Positions 34,729 to 44,646 of a stretch of 64,000 bases of DNA are shown one piece after another. The number at the start of each line of letters is the position of its first letter. Positions within the stretch are counted from its first letter, which is position 1. The notes below the pieces were generated by a model. The model was not told where the DNA came from, did not search any database, and saw only the letters and a list, made by a program, of their open reading frames with translations. The position numbers and the translations under genes are program-made. This DNA comes from Litorivita pollutaquae (GTDB taxonomy: Bacteria; Pseudomonadota; Alphaproteobacteria; Rhodobacterales; Rhodobacteraceae), in assembly GCF_003205515.1 (NCBI RefSeq), contig NZ_KZ826487.1:90239-154238 (forward strand). The letters run 5' to 3'.

Positions 34729-35640
34729 CTATTCTGCGATGGTCAAAGCTTCGCGGCATTTGGCCACCATGAATTCGGTAAAAAGCTGCACCTTTGGGTC
34801 GCGCAACTTGCGGCTGGGCGTCAGGCAGGCCAGCTGCGCGGGCAGGGGCGGTGTGGCGGCGGCGACTTCGACCAACGCGCCACTGGCCAAATGCTCCGCT
34901 ACCTCGAAACGTGGTTTCATCACGACCCCCGATCCGGCCAAAGCCCATCCGGTCAGCACATCGCCATCATCACTTTCCAACGGGCCGGTGACAGCATAGG
35001 CCCGCGCGCCGGTTTTGGTTTGCAGGCTCCAGCGGAATTCGCGTGCTCCTGGAAACCGCAGGTTCAAACAATCATGCTTGTCCGCGATCAACGCATCGCC
35101 ATCTTCGGGCATCCCCCGCGCGGCAATATAGGACGGCGCGGCACAGAGCAGCCGTTCGCAATCGGCGATCACGCGGATTTTCAAATCGCTGTCCTCCAGC
35201 GGCCCCAAATGAAACGCTAAATCCAACCCTTCGCCCATTACATCTACGATCCGGTCCGACAATCGCAGACGAATGTCGATCTCGGGGTAGAGCATTTTGA
35301 ACGCCGGCACCGCAGGCGCAATCAAACGCCGCCCGATTCCCAAAGGGGCGGCGACAAACAGCGTGCCGCGCGGGCTTTGACTGGCCTGCATGACCTTGGC
35401 CTCGGCGGCGTCAATGGCATCCAGAATCGCGCAGGCCCCGTCGTAAAACAGCCGCCCGTGCTCTGTCGGGCTGAGCGACCGCGTGGTGCGGTTGAACAGG
35501 CGCACGCCCAGATGTTTTTCCAACTCGCCAATGCGCGCCGACGCCACGGCGGGCGAGGTGCGTTGATCGCGGGCCGCCGCGCTCATACTGCCCAACTCAT
35601 AGACACGGACAAACATTTTGACGTTATTCACATAGGCCAT
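34729..35640 (-). CDS. LysR-family transcriptional regulator, divergent from puuD
   Basis: 303 residues: winged helix (MFVRVYELGSMSAAARDQRTSPAVASARIGELEKHLGVRLFNRTTRSLSPTE) and effector domain (GTLFVAAPLGIGRRLIAPAV, DLAFHLGPLEDSDLKIRVI). Start at 35640 is chosen because the helix-turn-helix begins there. It is transcribed away from puuD across a ~100-base gap, the usual arrangement for a regulator of its neighbour, so control of urate use is likely. Confidence 0.9.
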   Translation of the reverse strand: MAYVNNVKMFVRVYELGSMSAAARDQRTSPAVASARIGELEKHLGVRLFNRTTRSLSPTEHGRLFYDGACAILDAIDAAEAKVMQASQSPRGTLFVAAPLGIGRRLIAPAVPAFKMLYPEIDIRLRLSDRIVDVMGEGLDLAFHLGPLEDSDLKIRVIADCERLLCAAPSYIAARGMPEDGDALIADKHDCLNLRFPGAREFRWSLQTKTGARAYAVTGPLESDDGDVLTGWALAGSGVVMKPRFEVAEHLASGALVEVAAATPPLPAQLACLTPSRKLRDPKVQLFTEFMVAKCREALTIAE

Positions 35641-35743
35641 TTTCAATGCCTTCTTGAAACTGCTGGTGGTATTTGCAGGATTAACAAAAAGCTGCCCGAT
35701 GCGATAGCCTTGGCAGAACCGGGACCAATAGGAGAGATGCGCG

Positions 35744-36967
35744 ATGTATGATCTGGCAGCGATGGGCGAATGGATCGAATTTGCCGTGCGTTGGGTGCAT
35801 GTGATCACCGCGATTGCATGGATCGGTTCGTCGTTCTACTTCATCGCGCTCGATCTGGGTTTGCACCGCGACCGCAATCTTGCCTCCGGCGCCGATGGCG
35901 AGGAATGGCAAGTCCACGGCGGCGGATTCTACCATGTGCAAAAATATCTCGTCGCACCCGATGCGATGCCCGGTGATCTGATCTGGTTCAAATGGGAAAG
36001 CTACTCCACATGGCTCAGCGGTTTTGCCCTGATGTTTCTTGTCTATTACATGGGGTCGGAATTTTTTCTCGTTGATCCTGCCGTGGCCGATATTGCCGGA
36101 TGGCAGGCTGTTTTGATTTCGCTGGCCTCGCTGGCCTTTGGCTGGATCGCCTATGACCGCATTTGCAAATCCAAGTTTGGCGATGACAACACGCGGTTGA
36201 TGGTGCTGCTCTATGTAATCCTCGTTGCGATGGCCTATTTCTACACCTCGGTGTTTTCCGGCCGTGCGGCTTTGCTGCACCTTGGGGCCTTCACCGGCAC
36301 GATCATGTCGGCCAATGTGTTTTTCATCATCATGCCGAACCAACGCATTGTTGTTGCCGACCTCAAGGCGGGGCGCACACCAGACGCCAAATACGGCAAG
36401 ATCGCCAAACAGCGCAGCACCCATAACAATTACCTCACCTTGCCGGTGATTTTCTTGATGCTGTCGAACCACTATCCCTTGGCCTTTGCGTCGGAGATGA
36501 ACTGGTTGATCGCATCCTTGGTGTTTTTGATGGGGGTGACGATCCGGCATTATTTCAACACGCTACATGCCCGCAAAGGCAATCCCACATGGACGTGGTT
36601 GGCGACGGCGATCCTCTTTATTGTCATCATGTGGCTTTCCACCGCACCGATGTTCCATGCCGCAGAACGTGAGGAGGCCAGCGGCGCAGCCTTGCGGTTT
36701 GCGCAGGCCGAGGGCTTTGAAGAGGTGCATGATATCGTGCTGGGCCGCTGCTCCATGTGCCACGCGGCGGAGCCGGGGTGGGAGGGGATGCATTGGGCCC
36801 CCAAAGGCGTGCGGTTGGAGACAGAGGCGCAAATCGCCCGCCAAGCCCGCGATATCTATATGCAAGCGGGCCTGACCCATGCCATGCCGCCCGCGAACCT
36901 GTCCTATATGGAACCGGCCGAGCGGGCCAAAATCGTCGCATGGTATCGCACCGCCAGCGGCGGGTAG
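35744..36967 (+). CDS. puuD: Urate hydroxylase PuuD (membrane urate oxidase with cytochrome c domain)
   Basis: 407 residues. The N-terminal ~300 residues form a multi-helix membrane domain of the urate oxidase type (VRWVHVITAIAWIGSSFYFIALD, VQKYLVAPDAMP, IMPNQRIVVADLKAGRTPDAKYGK). The C-terminus is a cytochrome c domain with the haem motif CSMCH near residue 339 and a likely Met ligand in HAMPPANLS. It oxidises urate to 5-hydroxyisourate in purine degradation, passing electrons to the respiratory chain. Confidence 0.95.
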   Translation: MYDLAAMGEWIEFAVRWVHVITAIAWIGSSFYFIALDLGLHRDRNLASGADGEEWQVHGGGFYHVQKYLVAPDAMPGDLIWFKWESYSTWLSGFALMFLVYYMGSEFFLVDPAVADIAGWQAVLISLASLAFGWIAYDRICKSKFGDDNTRLMVLLYVILVAMAYFYTSVFSGRAALLHLGAFTGTIMSANVFFIIMPNQRIVVADLKAGRTPDAKYGKIAKQRSTHNNYLTLPVIFLMLSNHYPLAFASEMNWLIASLVFLMGVTIRHYFNTLHARKGNPTWTWLATAILFIVIMWLSTAPMFHAAEREEASGAALRFAQAEGFEEVHDIVLGRCSMCHAAEPGWEGMHWAPKGVRLETEAQIARQARDIYMQAGLTHAMPPANLSYMEPAERAKIVAWYRTASGG

Positions 36968-37064
36968 GGCGCCGGTGGCCGCCGTGATGGTGAGCGAAAT
37001 TGCCGGTGGATAACTGCGATCTTGAGATGTGCGAATCGCGCTTGGGTATGCTAAGTCTTGGGGC

Positions 37065-38972
37065 ATGTCCCAAGCACACCCCTATATGAGCGATCCTAAC
37101 GCCCCCGATGCCCCCGCGCCCGTGATCCGCCAATTGGATGAGGGGGCGATCAACCGCATTGCGGCGGGCGAGGTCGTCGAACGCCCCGCATCAGCGGTCA
37201 AGGAATTGGTCGAGAACGCCATCGACGCCGGTGCGCGGCGCATCGAAGTGGCCTATGCGGATGGCGGTAAAACCTTGATCCGCGTCACCGATGATGGGTG
37301 CGGCATTGCTCCCGATGATTTGCCTTTGGCGATGTCGCGCCATGCCACGTCGAAAATCGACGGCTCCGACCTTTTGGACATCCACACCTTTGGATTTCGC
37401 GGCGAAGCTTTGCCCTCGCTCGGTGCGGTCGGACGGTTGACCATCACCTCGCGCGTCAAAGGCCAAGACGCCGCCGAACTGCGCGTTGCTGGCGGTAAAA
37501 CCGATCCCGTGCGCCCCGCCGCATTGACCGCCGGCACGGTGGTCGAACTGCGCGATCTTTTCTTCGCGACCCCTGCGCGGCTCAAATTCATGCGCACCGA
37601 CCGCGCCGAAGCGGCAGCGATCACCGCGATTATCAAACGCCTCGCCATGGCCGAACCCTCTATCGGTTTCACCCTGCGCGATGTGACGGGCGGCGGCGAA
37701 GGGCGCGTGACCTTCCGCGCCGATCCCGAAAACGGCGAATTGTTCGAGGCTTTGCATGGTCGTTTGGCGAATATCCTTGGCCGCGAATTTGGCGAAAATG
37801 CCCTGCGCATCGACACCGAACGCGAGGGGCTGCGGATGACCGGATATGCCGCTTTGCCGACCTATTCGCGCGGCTCTTCGGTGGCGCAATTTCTTTTCGT
37901 CAATGGCCGCCCTGTTGAGGATAAACTCTTGTTCGGGGCGCTCCGCGCCGCCTATTTCGATTTTCTCAGCCGCGACCGCCATCCGGCTGCCGCGCTGTTC
38001 ATTGATTGCGACCCTCAACTGGTCGATGTGAACGTCCACCCTGCCAAATCACAGGTGCGTTTCCGCGACCCCGGCCTTGCACGCGGGTTGATCGTCTCGG
38101 GGCTGCGGCATGCTTTGGCCGAAGCGGGGCACCGCGCCTCGACCACCGTGGCGGGCGCGACATTGGGGGCGTTTCGCCCCGAAGGCGCAGGCCCCACCGC
38201 CAATGGCGCGGCGCGGGTCTACCAAATGGACCGGCCCTCTTTGGGCGCGCGCATGGCCAGCTATGCCGCCCAAGCGCCCGCGCCGGAGTATCCCGCCGCG
38301 CCGCAATCGGGCGGCGGTTTTGCCGAATTCTCTGGCGGGTTCTCGGGCCGTGTTGAAGCCCCTGTCGAAGCGCCGGATCCCGAAATTCAGGACCTCCCTC
38401 TTGGCGCGGCGCGCGGCCAAGTACATGAAAACTATATCATTGCGCAGACCGCCGATGGGATGGTCATTGTCGATCAACACGCGGCGCATGAACGGCTTGT
38501 CTACGAGAAGCTCAAAAAGCAGATGGCCGCAAACGGTGTCGCGGCGCAGGCGTTGCTCATCCCCGAAATTGTCGAGATGTCCGATGGCGACGCCGCGCGG
38601 CTCATGGAGCACGCCGAAGATTTGAGCCGCCTTGGCCTGACGCTCGAGCCCTTTGGCGGCGGCGCGATTGCCGTGCGTGAAACCCCGGCGATCTTGGGCG
38701 AGGTCAACGCCCGCGCGCTTGTGCTTGATATCCTTGATGAATTGGCCGACCAGAATGAGAGCATGCAACTCCAAGCCCGCATCGAAGCCATCCTCAGCCG
38801 CGTGGCCTGCCATGGGTCGATCCGTTCGGGCCGCCGGATGCGCGCCGAAGAGATGAATGCGCTGTTGCGTGAAATGGAAGCCACGCCCCATTCGGGCCAA
38901 TGCAACCATGGCCGCCCCACCTATGTTGAACTCAAATTGGCCGATATTGAACGGCTGTTCGGACGCACATGA
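37065..38972 (+). CDS. mutL: DNA mismatch repair protein MutL
   Basis: About 635 residues. The GHKL ATPase head has [25 protein letters not shown] and [12 protein letters not shown]. The C-terminal domain keeps the endonuclease motif [12 protein letters not shown], plus [12 protein letters not shown] and QCNHGRPT, so this MutL should nick DNA, as expected where MutH is absent. Start is taken at ATG 37065; ATG 37086 is equally possible. Overlaps rmuC by four bases. Confidence 0.95.
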   Translation: MSQAHPYMSDPNAPDAPAPVIRQLDEGAINRIAAGEVVERPASAVKELVENAIDAGARRIEVAYADGGKTLIRVTDDGCGIAPDDLPLAMSRHATSKIDGSDLLDIHTFGFRGEALPSLGAVGRLTITSRVKGQDAAELRVAGGKTDPVRPAALTAGTVVELRDLFFATPARLKFMRTDRAEAAAITAIIKRLAMAEPSIGFTLRDVTGGGEGRVTFRADPENGELFEALHGRLANILGREFGENALRIDTEREGLRMTGYAALPTYSRGSSVAQFLFVNGRPVEDKLLFGALRAAYFDFLSRDRHPAAALFIDCDPQLVDVNVHPAKSQVRFRDPGLARGLIVSGLRHALAEAGHRASTTVAGATLGAFRPEGAGPTANGAARVYQMDRPSLGARMASYAAQAPAPEYPAAPQSGGGFAEFSGGFSGRVEAPVEAPDPEIQDLPLGAARGQVHENYIIAQTADGMVIVDQHAAHERLVYEKLKKQMAANGVAAQALLIPEIVEMSDGDAARLMEHAEDLSRLGLTLEPFGGGAIAVRETPAILGEVNARALVLDILDELADQNESMQLQARIEAILSRVACHGSIRSGRRMRAEEMNALLREMEATPHSGQCNHGRPTYVELKLADIERLFGRT

Positions 38973-40153
38973 ACGACGTAACGCCGCCGGTTTTCGACCT
39001 GAATGATCCAATGATGCAACTGGGCCTTGTCGGGGCTGTGGTGTTGGCCCTGATCCTCGTTTTGTTGGTGATGACGGTGCGCGCAGCGGGCCGTTCGGCG
39101 CGTATGGCCGAGCCATTGGCACAGCAGATGGTCGCACTTGGCCAGCGAGTTCAAAGCTTGGGTGACGGGCAGCAGCAACTGGCAGGCGGGCTCAGCCATG
39201 TGTCCGAGGCGCAAGCCGCCGCGCAGGCCAATATGCTGCAATTGATGGAGCAACGCCTTGCCCATGTGTCGAATGCGATGCAAGAGAACCTGCAAGGCAG
39301 CGCGCGGCGTACGGCGCATTCCTTGGGCGAATTGCAGGAACGTTTGAAAACCATCGATAAGGCGCAGGACAATATCACCAAACTGTCCGGTGATGTGCTC
39401 AGCCTGCAAGACATTCTGTCGAACAAACAAACCCGCGGGGCCTTTGGCGAAATCCAATTGAACGATATTGTGTCCAAGGCCTTGCCCAAGGACAGCTATA
39501 CGTTGCAAGCGACGCTCACCAACGGTAAGCGCGCCGATTGCCTGATCCATCTGCCCAACCCGCCGGGGCCGATTGTCGTCGATAGCAAATTCCCGCTGGA
39601 GGCTTACGAGGCGCTGCGAAACGCCAGCACGCAAGAGGAATTGAACCGCGCGGCGCAAGGCATGCGGTCCTCGGTCAAAGCGCATATCAAGGCGATCTCG
39701 GAGAAATATATCATCGAGGGCGAAACCGCCGACGGGGCGTTGATGTTCCTGCCTTCCGAAGCGGTTTATGCAGAGCTGCACGCCAATTTTCCCGCGCTGG
39801 TGCGTGAGGGGTTTGCCGCGCGGGTTTGGATCGTCTCTCCGACGACCTGCATGGCGACGCTGCATACGATGCGGGCGATTTTGAAGGATGCAAGGATGCG
39901 CGAACAGGCGGGGAATATCCGCCGTGAACTGGCGCTCTTGCACGGCGATGTGGATCGTTTGGGCAGCCGCGTCGAGAACCTTGACCGGCATTTCGGTCAA
40001 GCCTCCAAAGACCTTGCGGATATCAAGATCTCTGCCAACAAAGCCGGACGGCGGGCACAGCGTTTGGACAATTTCGATTTCGAAGAACTCGCCCCCGATG
40101 CGCCAGGCACCGCGCCGCAGGCGATTGCCGAGGCGGCGAAACCGCAAGAATAG
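38969..40153 (+). CDS. rmuC: DNA recombination protein RmuC
   Basis: 394 residues: one N-terminal membrane helix ([20 protein letters not shown]), a coiled coil (~50-140) and a PD-(D/E)XK-like nuclease core ([44 protein letters not shown]). RmuC limits inversions between short inverted repeats. Coupled to mutL by a four-base overlap. Confidence 0.92.
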   Translation: MNDVTPPVFDLNDPMMQLGLVGAVVLALILVLLVMTVRAAGRSARMAEPLAQQMVALGQRVQSLGDGQQQLAGGLSHVSEAQAAAQANMLQLMEQRLAHVSNAMQENLQGSARRTAHSLGELQERLKTIDKAQDNITKLSGDVLSLQDILSNKQTRGAFGEIQLNDIVSKALPKDSYTLQATLTNGKRADCLIHLPNPPGPIVVDSKFPLEAYEALRNASTQEELNRAAQGMRSSVKAHIKAISEKYIIEGETADGALMFLPSEAVYAELHANFPALVREGFAARVWIVSPTTCMATLHTMRAILKDARMREQAGNIRRELALLHGDVDRLGSRVENLDRHFGQASKDLADIKISANKAGRRAQRLDNFDFEELAPDAPGTAPQAIAEAAKPQE

Positions 40154-40365
40154 AGCGCAGGGCGCGGTGCCAAACCCGGTGGCCATCGGTTGTCGGCGAC
40201 CTGTCCAAAACGGCCCACGCTGCGTGATGCATGAACTTTACCCGTCGCGGTCGAGGTGAAATCCTTCAGCAAAGGCATGGGTTTTGAACGGGATTTGTAG
40301 CCGTGCCAATCGTGAGGGTTTTGGGCGCGGCCCGAATATCACGTGTGTAGGGCCGGGCTTATATC

Positions 40366-40722
40366 TCACTTTAACGATTCTGCGTCCTGCGAACGTGAAT
40401 ACTGAACCGCGTTGACGATCAACTCTGCAAGAGTTTCAGGAGCAATCGCTTGAAGGTCAGAGAAGTTGATGTGGCGCCGGAACTTTCCTGTTCCGGAAAG
40501 AACGTGGTTGGGGTCTTCGAGGGCTGTGCCATTGCTAAAGGCAAGCTGGACGTGATCCTTATATGGGAAGATGCCGCAAAACTGCCCTTCTTTCTCGCTC
40601 GGTCTCAATGTGTAGAGCGTGCCGCCATATTTCGGAAGCGTCTCCACGTCCGGCACGGTCTGCCGGATGATGCGATCAAGCCTTTCAATAATCGCGTCCT
40701 GCTCGATGCCACTTATCGCCAT
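40366..40722 (-). CDS. DUF1801 domain protein
   Basis: 118 residues of the YdhG/DUF1801 fold: LDRIIRQTVPDVETLPKYGGTLYTLRP, GIFPYKDHVQLAFSNGTALEDPNHVLSGTGKFRRHINFSD. Related proteins include the bacterial frataxin-like Fra, but function here is unproven. Stands alone between rmuC and the chrR region. Confidence 0.8.
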   Translation of the reverse strand: MAISGIEQDAIIERLDRIIRQTVPDVETLPKYGGTLYTLRPSEKEGQFCGIFPYKDHVQLAFSNGTALEDPNHVLSGTGKFRRHINFSDLQAIAPETLAELIVNAVQYSRSQDAESLK

Positions 40723-41047
40723 GTCCCATCTCCTTGCTTGTGAAAGAAAACCGTGCCTCCATGGATCATAACCCTCGCAGAATTAGCGACGAAAAACCAT
40801 AAAAAGGGGGAAGTCATGTTTCCGCCTGCGCTCTTTGTGACCTACGTGGCCTTTGTGAGCCACGTGATCGACAGGGCCAAAGAAACCCGCACATCCGTCC
40901 AAAAATCACTGTTTTCCGAACCGGTCAACAAATCATTCAACAAAGCGTCCATCGGTGCGCGTGCTTCTAACTGGCGCTTCGCGCACCGCGCAGACATGCG
41001 CGGTGCAGGTCTCGACCACGGGGGCTATGTTCCCTGCGTTGGCGGGG
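40723..41047. other. 325-base spacer, no supported gene
   Basis: One plus-strand open frame (from ~40753, or MFPPALFVTY at 40816) has a GGGGGAAG site but no recognisable family, and it runs into the 3' end of chrR. I do not call it a gene. Confidence 0.4.
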
Positions 41048-41710
41048 CTAAATCCGAAAGAACGGCTGCAACAGGCGCGGCAAGAACCCGTTGAATTTGA
41101 GCGGCGCATCGGTGGCCGCGAGGCATATGCAATCCTCGCCGATGTCGGCAATGGGTGTGTGGTTGTCGGCCTCATCTGCGATCTCGATATCACCGGCGGC
41201 GAAACGGTCGGCTTCGTCGTGGAACGCGCCTTTGAGCACCAATGTCAGTTCGGTGCCGTGGTGGCCGTGATCGGGCATCGCCGCCCCCGCAGGGATATAA
41301 AGCAATCGCACCGAGGCCTCTTTGGAGGAGGGCAAAATCGCTTGCTTGACGCCCATGCCAAGGGGGCGCCATTTCACCGCGTCCAAATCGCCGCCCACGT
41401 AATCTTGCACAGGCGCAGGCAGGGTGCCACCGGTGGACACACGCGGCGCGGCGGCGAAGGCATCGGCCGGTGTCGTGCCCGATTTGATCCGCTCCAAGGT
41501 CGCGGCAAAGCTGCCCTCGTCCATCGCGCTTTGGGTGTTTCGATCCAAAACCGCGCCGCCAAGCGCATCGAAACTTTGCGCACGCGCGCGGCATTCGTCG
41601 CACATGGACAGATGCGCGGCGATCACAAGGTTGAATGCTTCGGGCAGGCTGCCCGCCGCATAGCCCATAAGCAGGGCATCATCGAGATGGTGTTTGATTT
41701 GATCTGTCAT
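41048..41710 (-). CDS. chrR: ChrR-family zinc-binding anti-sigma factor
   Basis: 220 residues. The N-terminal anti-sigma domain has the zinc motif AAHLSMCDEC (His33, Cys37, Cys40) with His7/8 as fourth ligand, as in Rhodobacter ChrR. The C-terminal cupin domain keeps MPDHGHHGTELTLVLKGAFHDE and a later histidine. ChrR holds RpoE inactive and releases it on singlet oxygen or related stress. Overlaps rpoE by four bases. Confidence 0.94.
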   Translation of the reverse strand: MTDQIKHHLDDALLMGYAAGSLPEAFNLVIAAHLSMCDECRARAQSFDALGGAVLDRNTQSAMDEGSFAATLERIKSGTTPADAFAAAPRVSTGGTLPAPVQDYVGGDLDAVKWRPLGMGVKQAILPSSKEASVRLLYIPAGAAMPDHGHHGTELTLVLKGAFHDEADRFAAGDIEIADEADNHTPIADIGEDCICLAATDAPLKFNGFLPRLLQPFFRI

Positions 41711-42300
41711 GTCATCGCATGGCGCAAACGGTCGAGCGCCAGCCTCAATCTGGATTTAATGGTGCCGAGGGGAAGCCCCGTTTCGGCGGCGATTTCGGAA
41801 TGGGTGAGGTCGGCGAAATAGGCGCGCTCGACCAAGGCCCGTTGTTTTTCGGGAAGCTGCGCCAAGGCCGTGGCCAGTTGCGCGCTTTCTTGTTGAAGAC
41901 CCAAAACTTCGTCCTGCGGCGGTTCCGGCTCATTGCCCCATGGCAGGTCTTCGGGCTCCGGACGGCGCTGTTTGCGCAGGGCGTCAATGCGGCGGTTTCG
42001 GGCGATGGTGAAAATCCACGTGGCCAAAGAGGCCCGCGCGGGATCGAACATATGCGCTTTGTTCCAAAGGGTTGTCATCACCTCTTGGGCGCATTCTTCG
42101 GCCATGCCCGCATCAGCGCCGGAATTGATCAAAAACCCCTTCACGCGCGGGGCAAAATGGGCAAAGACCGCTGCGAATGCAGCTTCGTCGCGGGCATCAC
42201 GGATACGCTGCATCTCTGCGATCCAGTTGTTTTCTGGCGGGGGTGTTTTCCCTGTCACGCGCTTTGCTCTCGCCTTCTTTGTGCTTCGTGTCTTTGACAT
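41707..42300 (-). CDS. rpoE: ECF sigma factor RpoE (ChrR-controlled group)
   Basis: 197 residues: region 2 (FAAVFAHFAPRVKGFLINSG, AEECAQEVMTTLWNKAHMFDPARASLATWIFTIARNRRID) and region 4 (LPEKQRALVERAYFADLTHSEIAAETGLPLGTIKSRLRLALDRLR). Closely resembles the singlet-oxygen sigma-E of Rhodobacter. Start at 42300 (MSKTRSTKK) is chosen because the predicted transcript begins near 42407, too close to in-frame ATGs at 42402-42408. The N-terminus is longer and more basic than in R. sphaeroides. Confidence 0.93.
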   Translation of the reverse strand: MSKTRSTKKARAKRVTGKTPPPENNWIAEMQRIRDARDEAAFAAVFAHFAPRVKGFLINSGADAGMAEECAQEVMTTLWNKAHMFDPARASLATWIFTIARNRRIDALRKQRRPEPEDLPWGNEPEPPQDEVLGLQQESAQLATALAQLPEKQRALVERAYFADLTHSEIAAETGLPLGTIKSRLRLALDRLRHAMT

Positions 42301-42413
42301 AGCACGGCGCGCGTCCGCCGGCGAGGCATTGCAGTCATTCGCGCCACGCTCCACGTCGGAGGCGGGGGGCAGATCGAGCAAATCTTGGGTGCGGCTATCC
42401 ATCAACATAACAG

Positions 42414-42442
42414 GTCTACGGAGCAAGCGGCCGCGTGGATCA
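42414..42442 (-). promoter_or_regulatory. Sigma-E-type promoter for rpoE-chrR
   Basis: On the minus strand TGATCC (42442-42437), an 18-base spacer, then TAGAC (42418-42414). This fits the RpoE/ChrR promoter pattern (TGATC -35 and TA-rich -10) and would autoregulate rpoE-chrR. Confidence 0.7.
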
Positions 42443-42483
42443 TTTTTTATCCGGGGGGTGATACTCTTTGTTTCGGCGCAAAG

Positions 42484-42512
42484 TGATCCGCAAGCCGCAA
42501 GAGTGCGTAACC
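42484..42512 (+). promoter_or_regulatory. Sigma-E-type promoter for the flavin oxidase operon
   Basis: TGATCC (42484-42489), an 18-base spacer and TAACC (42508-42512), with the same hexamer and spacing as the rpoE promoter but facing the other way. A start near 42519 gives the operon a ~38-base leader. Confidence 0.7.
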
Positions 42513-42556
42513 TTTGTGATATATGCTCTAAAGCGCCCTCATGAAGAAAGACGCCC

Positions 42557-43852
42557 ATGCCTTTTGAAAATAGCCCCCTTCGCCGCCGCATTGCCGTTAT
42601 TGGCGCAGGGATCAGCGGGATGGGCGCGGCCTATCGCCTGTCCGAGCGCCATGATGTCACTTTGATCGAATCCGAACCGCGTTTGGGTGGGCATGCCCGC
42701 ACGGTCATGGCCGGACGGTATGGGGATCAGGCCGTTGATACCGGATTTATCGTGTTCAACTATGCCAATTATCCAAATATGGCACGGCTGTTTGCCGAAC
42801 TGGATGTGCTGGTGTGCAAAAGTCAGATGAGTTTTGCCGCGTCGTTGCAAGACGGTGCATTTGAATATGGATTGGACAATTTGAACGCGATGTTCGGGCA
42901 AAGACGCAATGCGCTGTCGCCTAAATATCTGCGTATGCTGCGCGACATCGTGCGGTTCAACGCCGAAGCATTGCATGCGGTGGAACGCGCCGACATGACC
43001 GTGGGGGAGTTGATTGCGGCGCTTGATCTTGGCGATTGGTTTCGTGATCGTTATCTGTTGCCATTGTCCGGTGCGATCTGGTCCACGCCCAAAGAAAAAA
43101 TACTGGATTTCCCCGCCGCTGCGATGTTGCAGTTTTTCGACAACCACGCCTTGTTGCATCACAGCGGCCAACATCAATGGTACACCGTTAAGGGCGGCAG
43201 CATCGAATATGTGCGCCGGTTAGAGGCGGCGATGGCCGCGCGCGGTGTCGATATGCGTTTGAACGCGCCGGTCGCCGCCGTGCGCCGAAACGGGCAGGGC
43301 GCAGAGGTCAAACTATACGGTAACGAATGGATGGGGTTTGATGAAGTGATCTTTGCCACCCATGCTGATGACAGTCTGCGCTTGCTCGAAGACCCGAGCG
43401 GTGATGAACGCGCCGCTTTGGGGCAGATCCGTTATCAACCCAACGACATCGTGTTGCATGCTGATCCCACGGTGATGCCCAAACGCCGCCGGGTTTGGTC
43501 GGCTTGGAATTATGCCGAAGCGCCCGGCCGCCGCGTCGGGCAAATTGATCTGACCTATTGGATGAATGCGCTGCAACCGATCCCGATGGAAGACCCGATG
43601 TTTGTCACCCTCAATAGCCAACGGCCGATTGACGAGGCACGGGTGTATGACCATGTCACGCTGCGCCATCCGGTCTATGATCGCGCGATGTTCGCGGGGC
43701 AGGCCGCAGTGCGCCGGCTTAATGGCGCGCAACATACATGGTTCTGCGGGGCATGGATGCGCGATGGGTTTCACGAGGATGGATTGACCAGCGGGCTGGA
43801 GATCGCCGCGCAGATCGAGGCCGAGTATGGCCTGCCCTTGGCGGCGGAGTAA
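42557..43852 (+). CDS. FAD-dependent amine-oxidase-like oxidoreductase (COG2907)
   Basis: 431-residue flavoprotein: FAD-binding IAVIGAGISGMGAAYRLSE, ESEPRLGGHARTV and VDTGFIVFNYANYPNM; the C-terminal FAD site is HTWFCGAWMRDGFHEDGLTSGLEIAAQI. It belongs to the NAD/FAD-binding proteins that accompany DUF1365 and fatty-acid-modifying genes. First gene of an operon with a predicted sigma-E promoter, suggesting lipid modification under photooxidative stress. Confidence 0.9.
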   Translation: MPFENSPLRRRIAVIGAGISGMGAAYRLSERHDVTLIESEPRLGGHARTVMAGRYGDQAVDTGFIVFNYANYPNMARLFAELDVLVCKSQMSFAASLQDGAFEYGLDNLNAMFGQRRNALSPKYLRMLRDIVRFNAEALHAVERADMTVGELIAALDLGDWFRDRYLLPLSGAIWSTPKEKILDFPAAAMLQFFDNHALLHHSGQHQWYTVKGGSIEYVRRLEAAMAARGVDMRLNAPVAAVRRNGQGAEVKLYGNEWMGFDEVIFATHADDSLRLLEDPSGDERAALGQIRYQPNDIVLHADPTVMPKRRRVWSAWNYAEAPGRRVGQIDLTYWMNALQPIPMEDPMFVTLNSQRPIDEARVYDHVTLRHPVYDRAMFAGQAAVRRLNGAQHTWFCGAWMRDGFHEDGLTSGLEIAAQIEAEYGLPLAAE

Positions 43853-43857
43853 CCGAC

Positions 43858-44625
43858 ATGGCCGGGGTCGATCATATCGCAGGGCACACATGGCACGGAC
43901 GCAAGGGCAACGTGGAAAATACATTTCGGTATGGGGTGGACTATGTGTTGCTGGATGCCGAAGCAAAGGTGACCTCGCCGCAGCTTTTCGCACGCGGCAA
44001 ACGGGGCGTTGTTTCGTTAAATGATGCAGATCACGGCGGTGCACCGCATCATGGACGTGGGGCCCAATGGGTGCGCGAGTTGCTCCAACGCGAAGGTATC
44101 GCGTCGCCGGCGCGGATAGAATTGCTGGCACAGCCGCGGGTGTTCGGTCATGTCTTCAACCCGGTCAGCTTTTTCCTATGCTATGATGAGGGCGGTGCAT
44201 TGCGTGTCGTGATTGCGGAGGTGACGAATACCTTTGGCGATCGCCATAGCTACTTGTGCGCACACAACGATGGCAGCCCAATCCGGGCCGCTGATCACCT
44301 TGTCGCGCAAAAGCTTTTGCATGTCTCTCCTTTTCAACCGCAAAGCGGGCAGTATCGTTTCCGCTTTGACATCGGCCCCGATCACATCGGTATTCTGATC
44401 GATTATACGCGGGGCAATGATGCGGCAACGGGCGGGGTTACGGCGACCCTGACCGGCCCGCGCAGACCGTTGACCAATCGCCGTCTATTGGGGATGCTTT
44501 TGCGCCGCCCCTTTGGGTCGCGCCGCGTGCAGGTGTTGATTTTCTGGCAGGCGATGAAACTTAAACTTAAGGGCGCGCGTTATCGTAACAGACCCGATGC
44601 ACCCACGCGCAACGTGTCACGTTGA
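43858..44625 (+). CDS. DUF1365 family protein
   Basis: 255 residues: GHTWHGRKGNVENTFRYGVDYVLLD, RIELLAQPRVFGHVFNPVSFFLCYD and VVIAEVTNTFGDRHSYL are signature segments. DUF1365 genes sit beside flavin oxidases and cyclopropane-fatty-acid synthase homologues; function unproven. Starts five bases after the flavin oxidase stop. No methyltransferase gene of the Cfa type follows here. Confidence 0.9.
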   Translation: MAGVDHIAGHTWHGRKGNVENTFRYGVDYVLLDAEAKVTSPQLFARGKRGVVSLNDADHGGAPHHGRGAQWVRELLQREGIASPARIELLAQPRVFGHVFNPVSFFLCYDEGGALRVVIAEVTNTFGDRHSYLCAHNDGSPIRAADHLVAQKLLHVSPFQPQSGQYRFRFDIGPDHIGILIDYTRGNDAATGGVTATLTGPRRPLTNRRLLGMLLRRPFGSRRVQVLIFWQAMKLKLKGARYRNRPDAPTRNVSR

Positions 44626-44646
44626 TCCCCGAATAAGGAGCCATTT

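Noticed and set aside
40753..41094. Plus-strand open frame between the DUF1801 and chrR genes, with a plausible ribosome binding site.
   Set aside because: No family resemblance, and it overlaps the conserved 3' end of chrR on the other strand.
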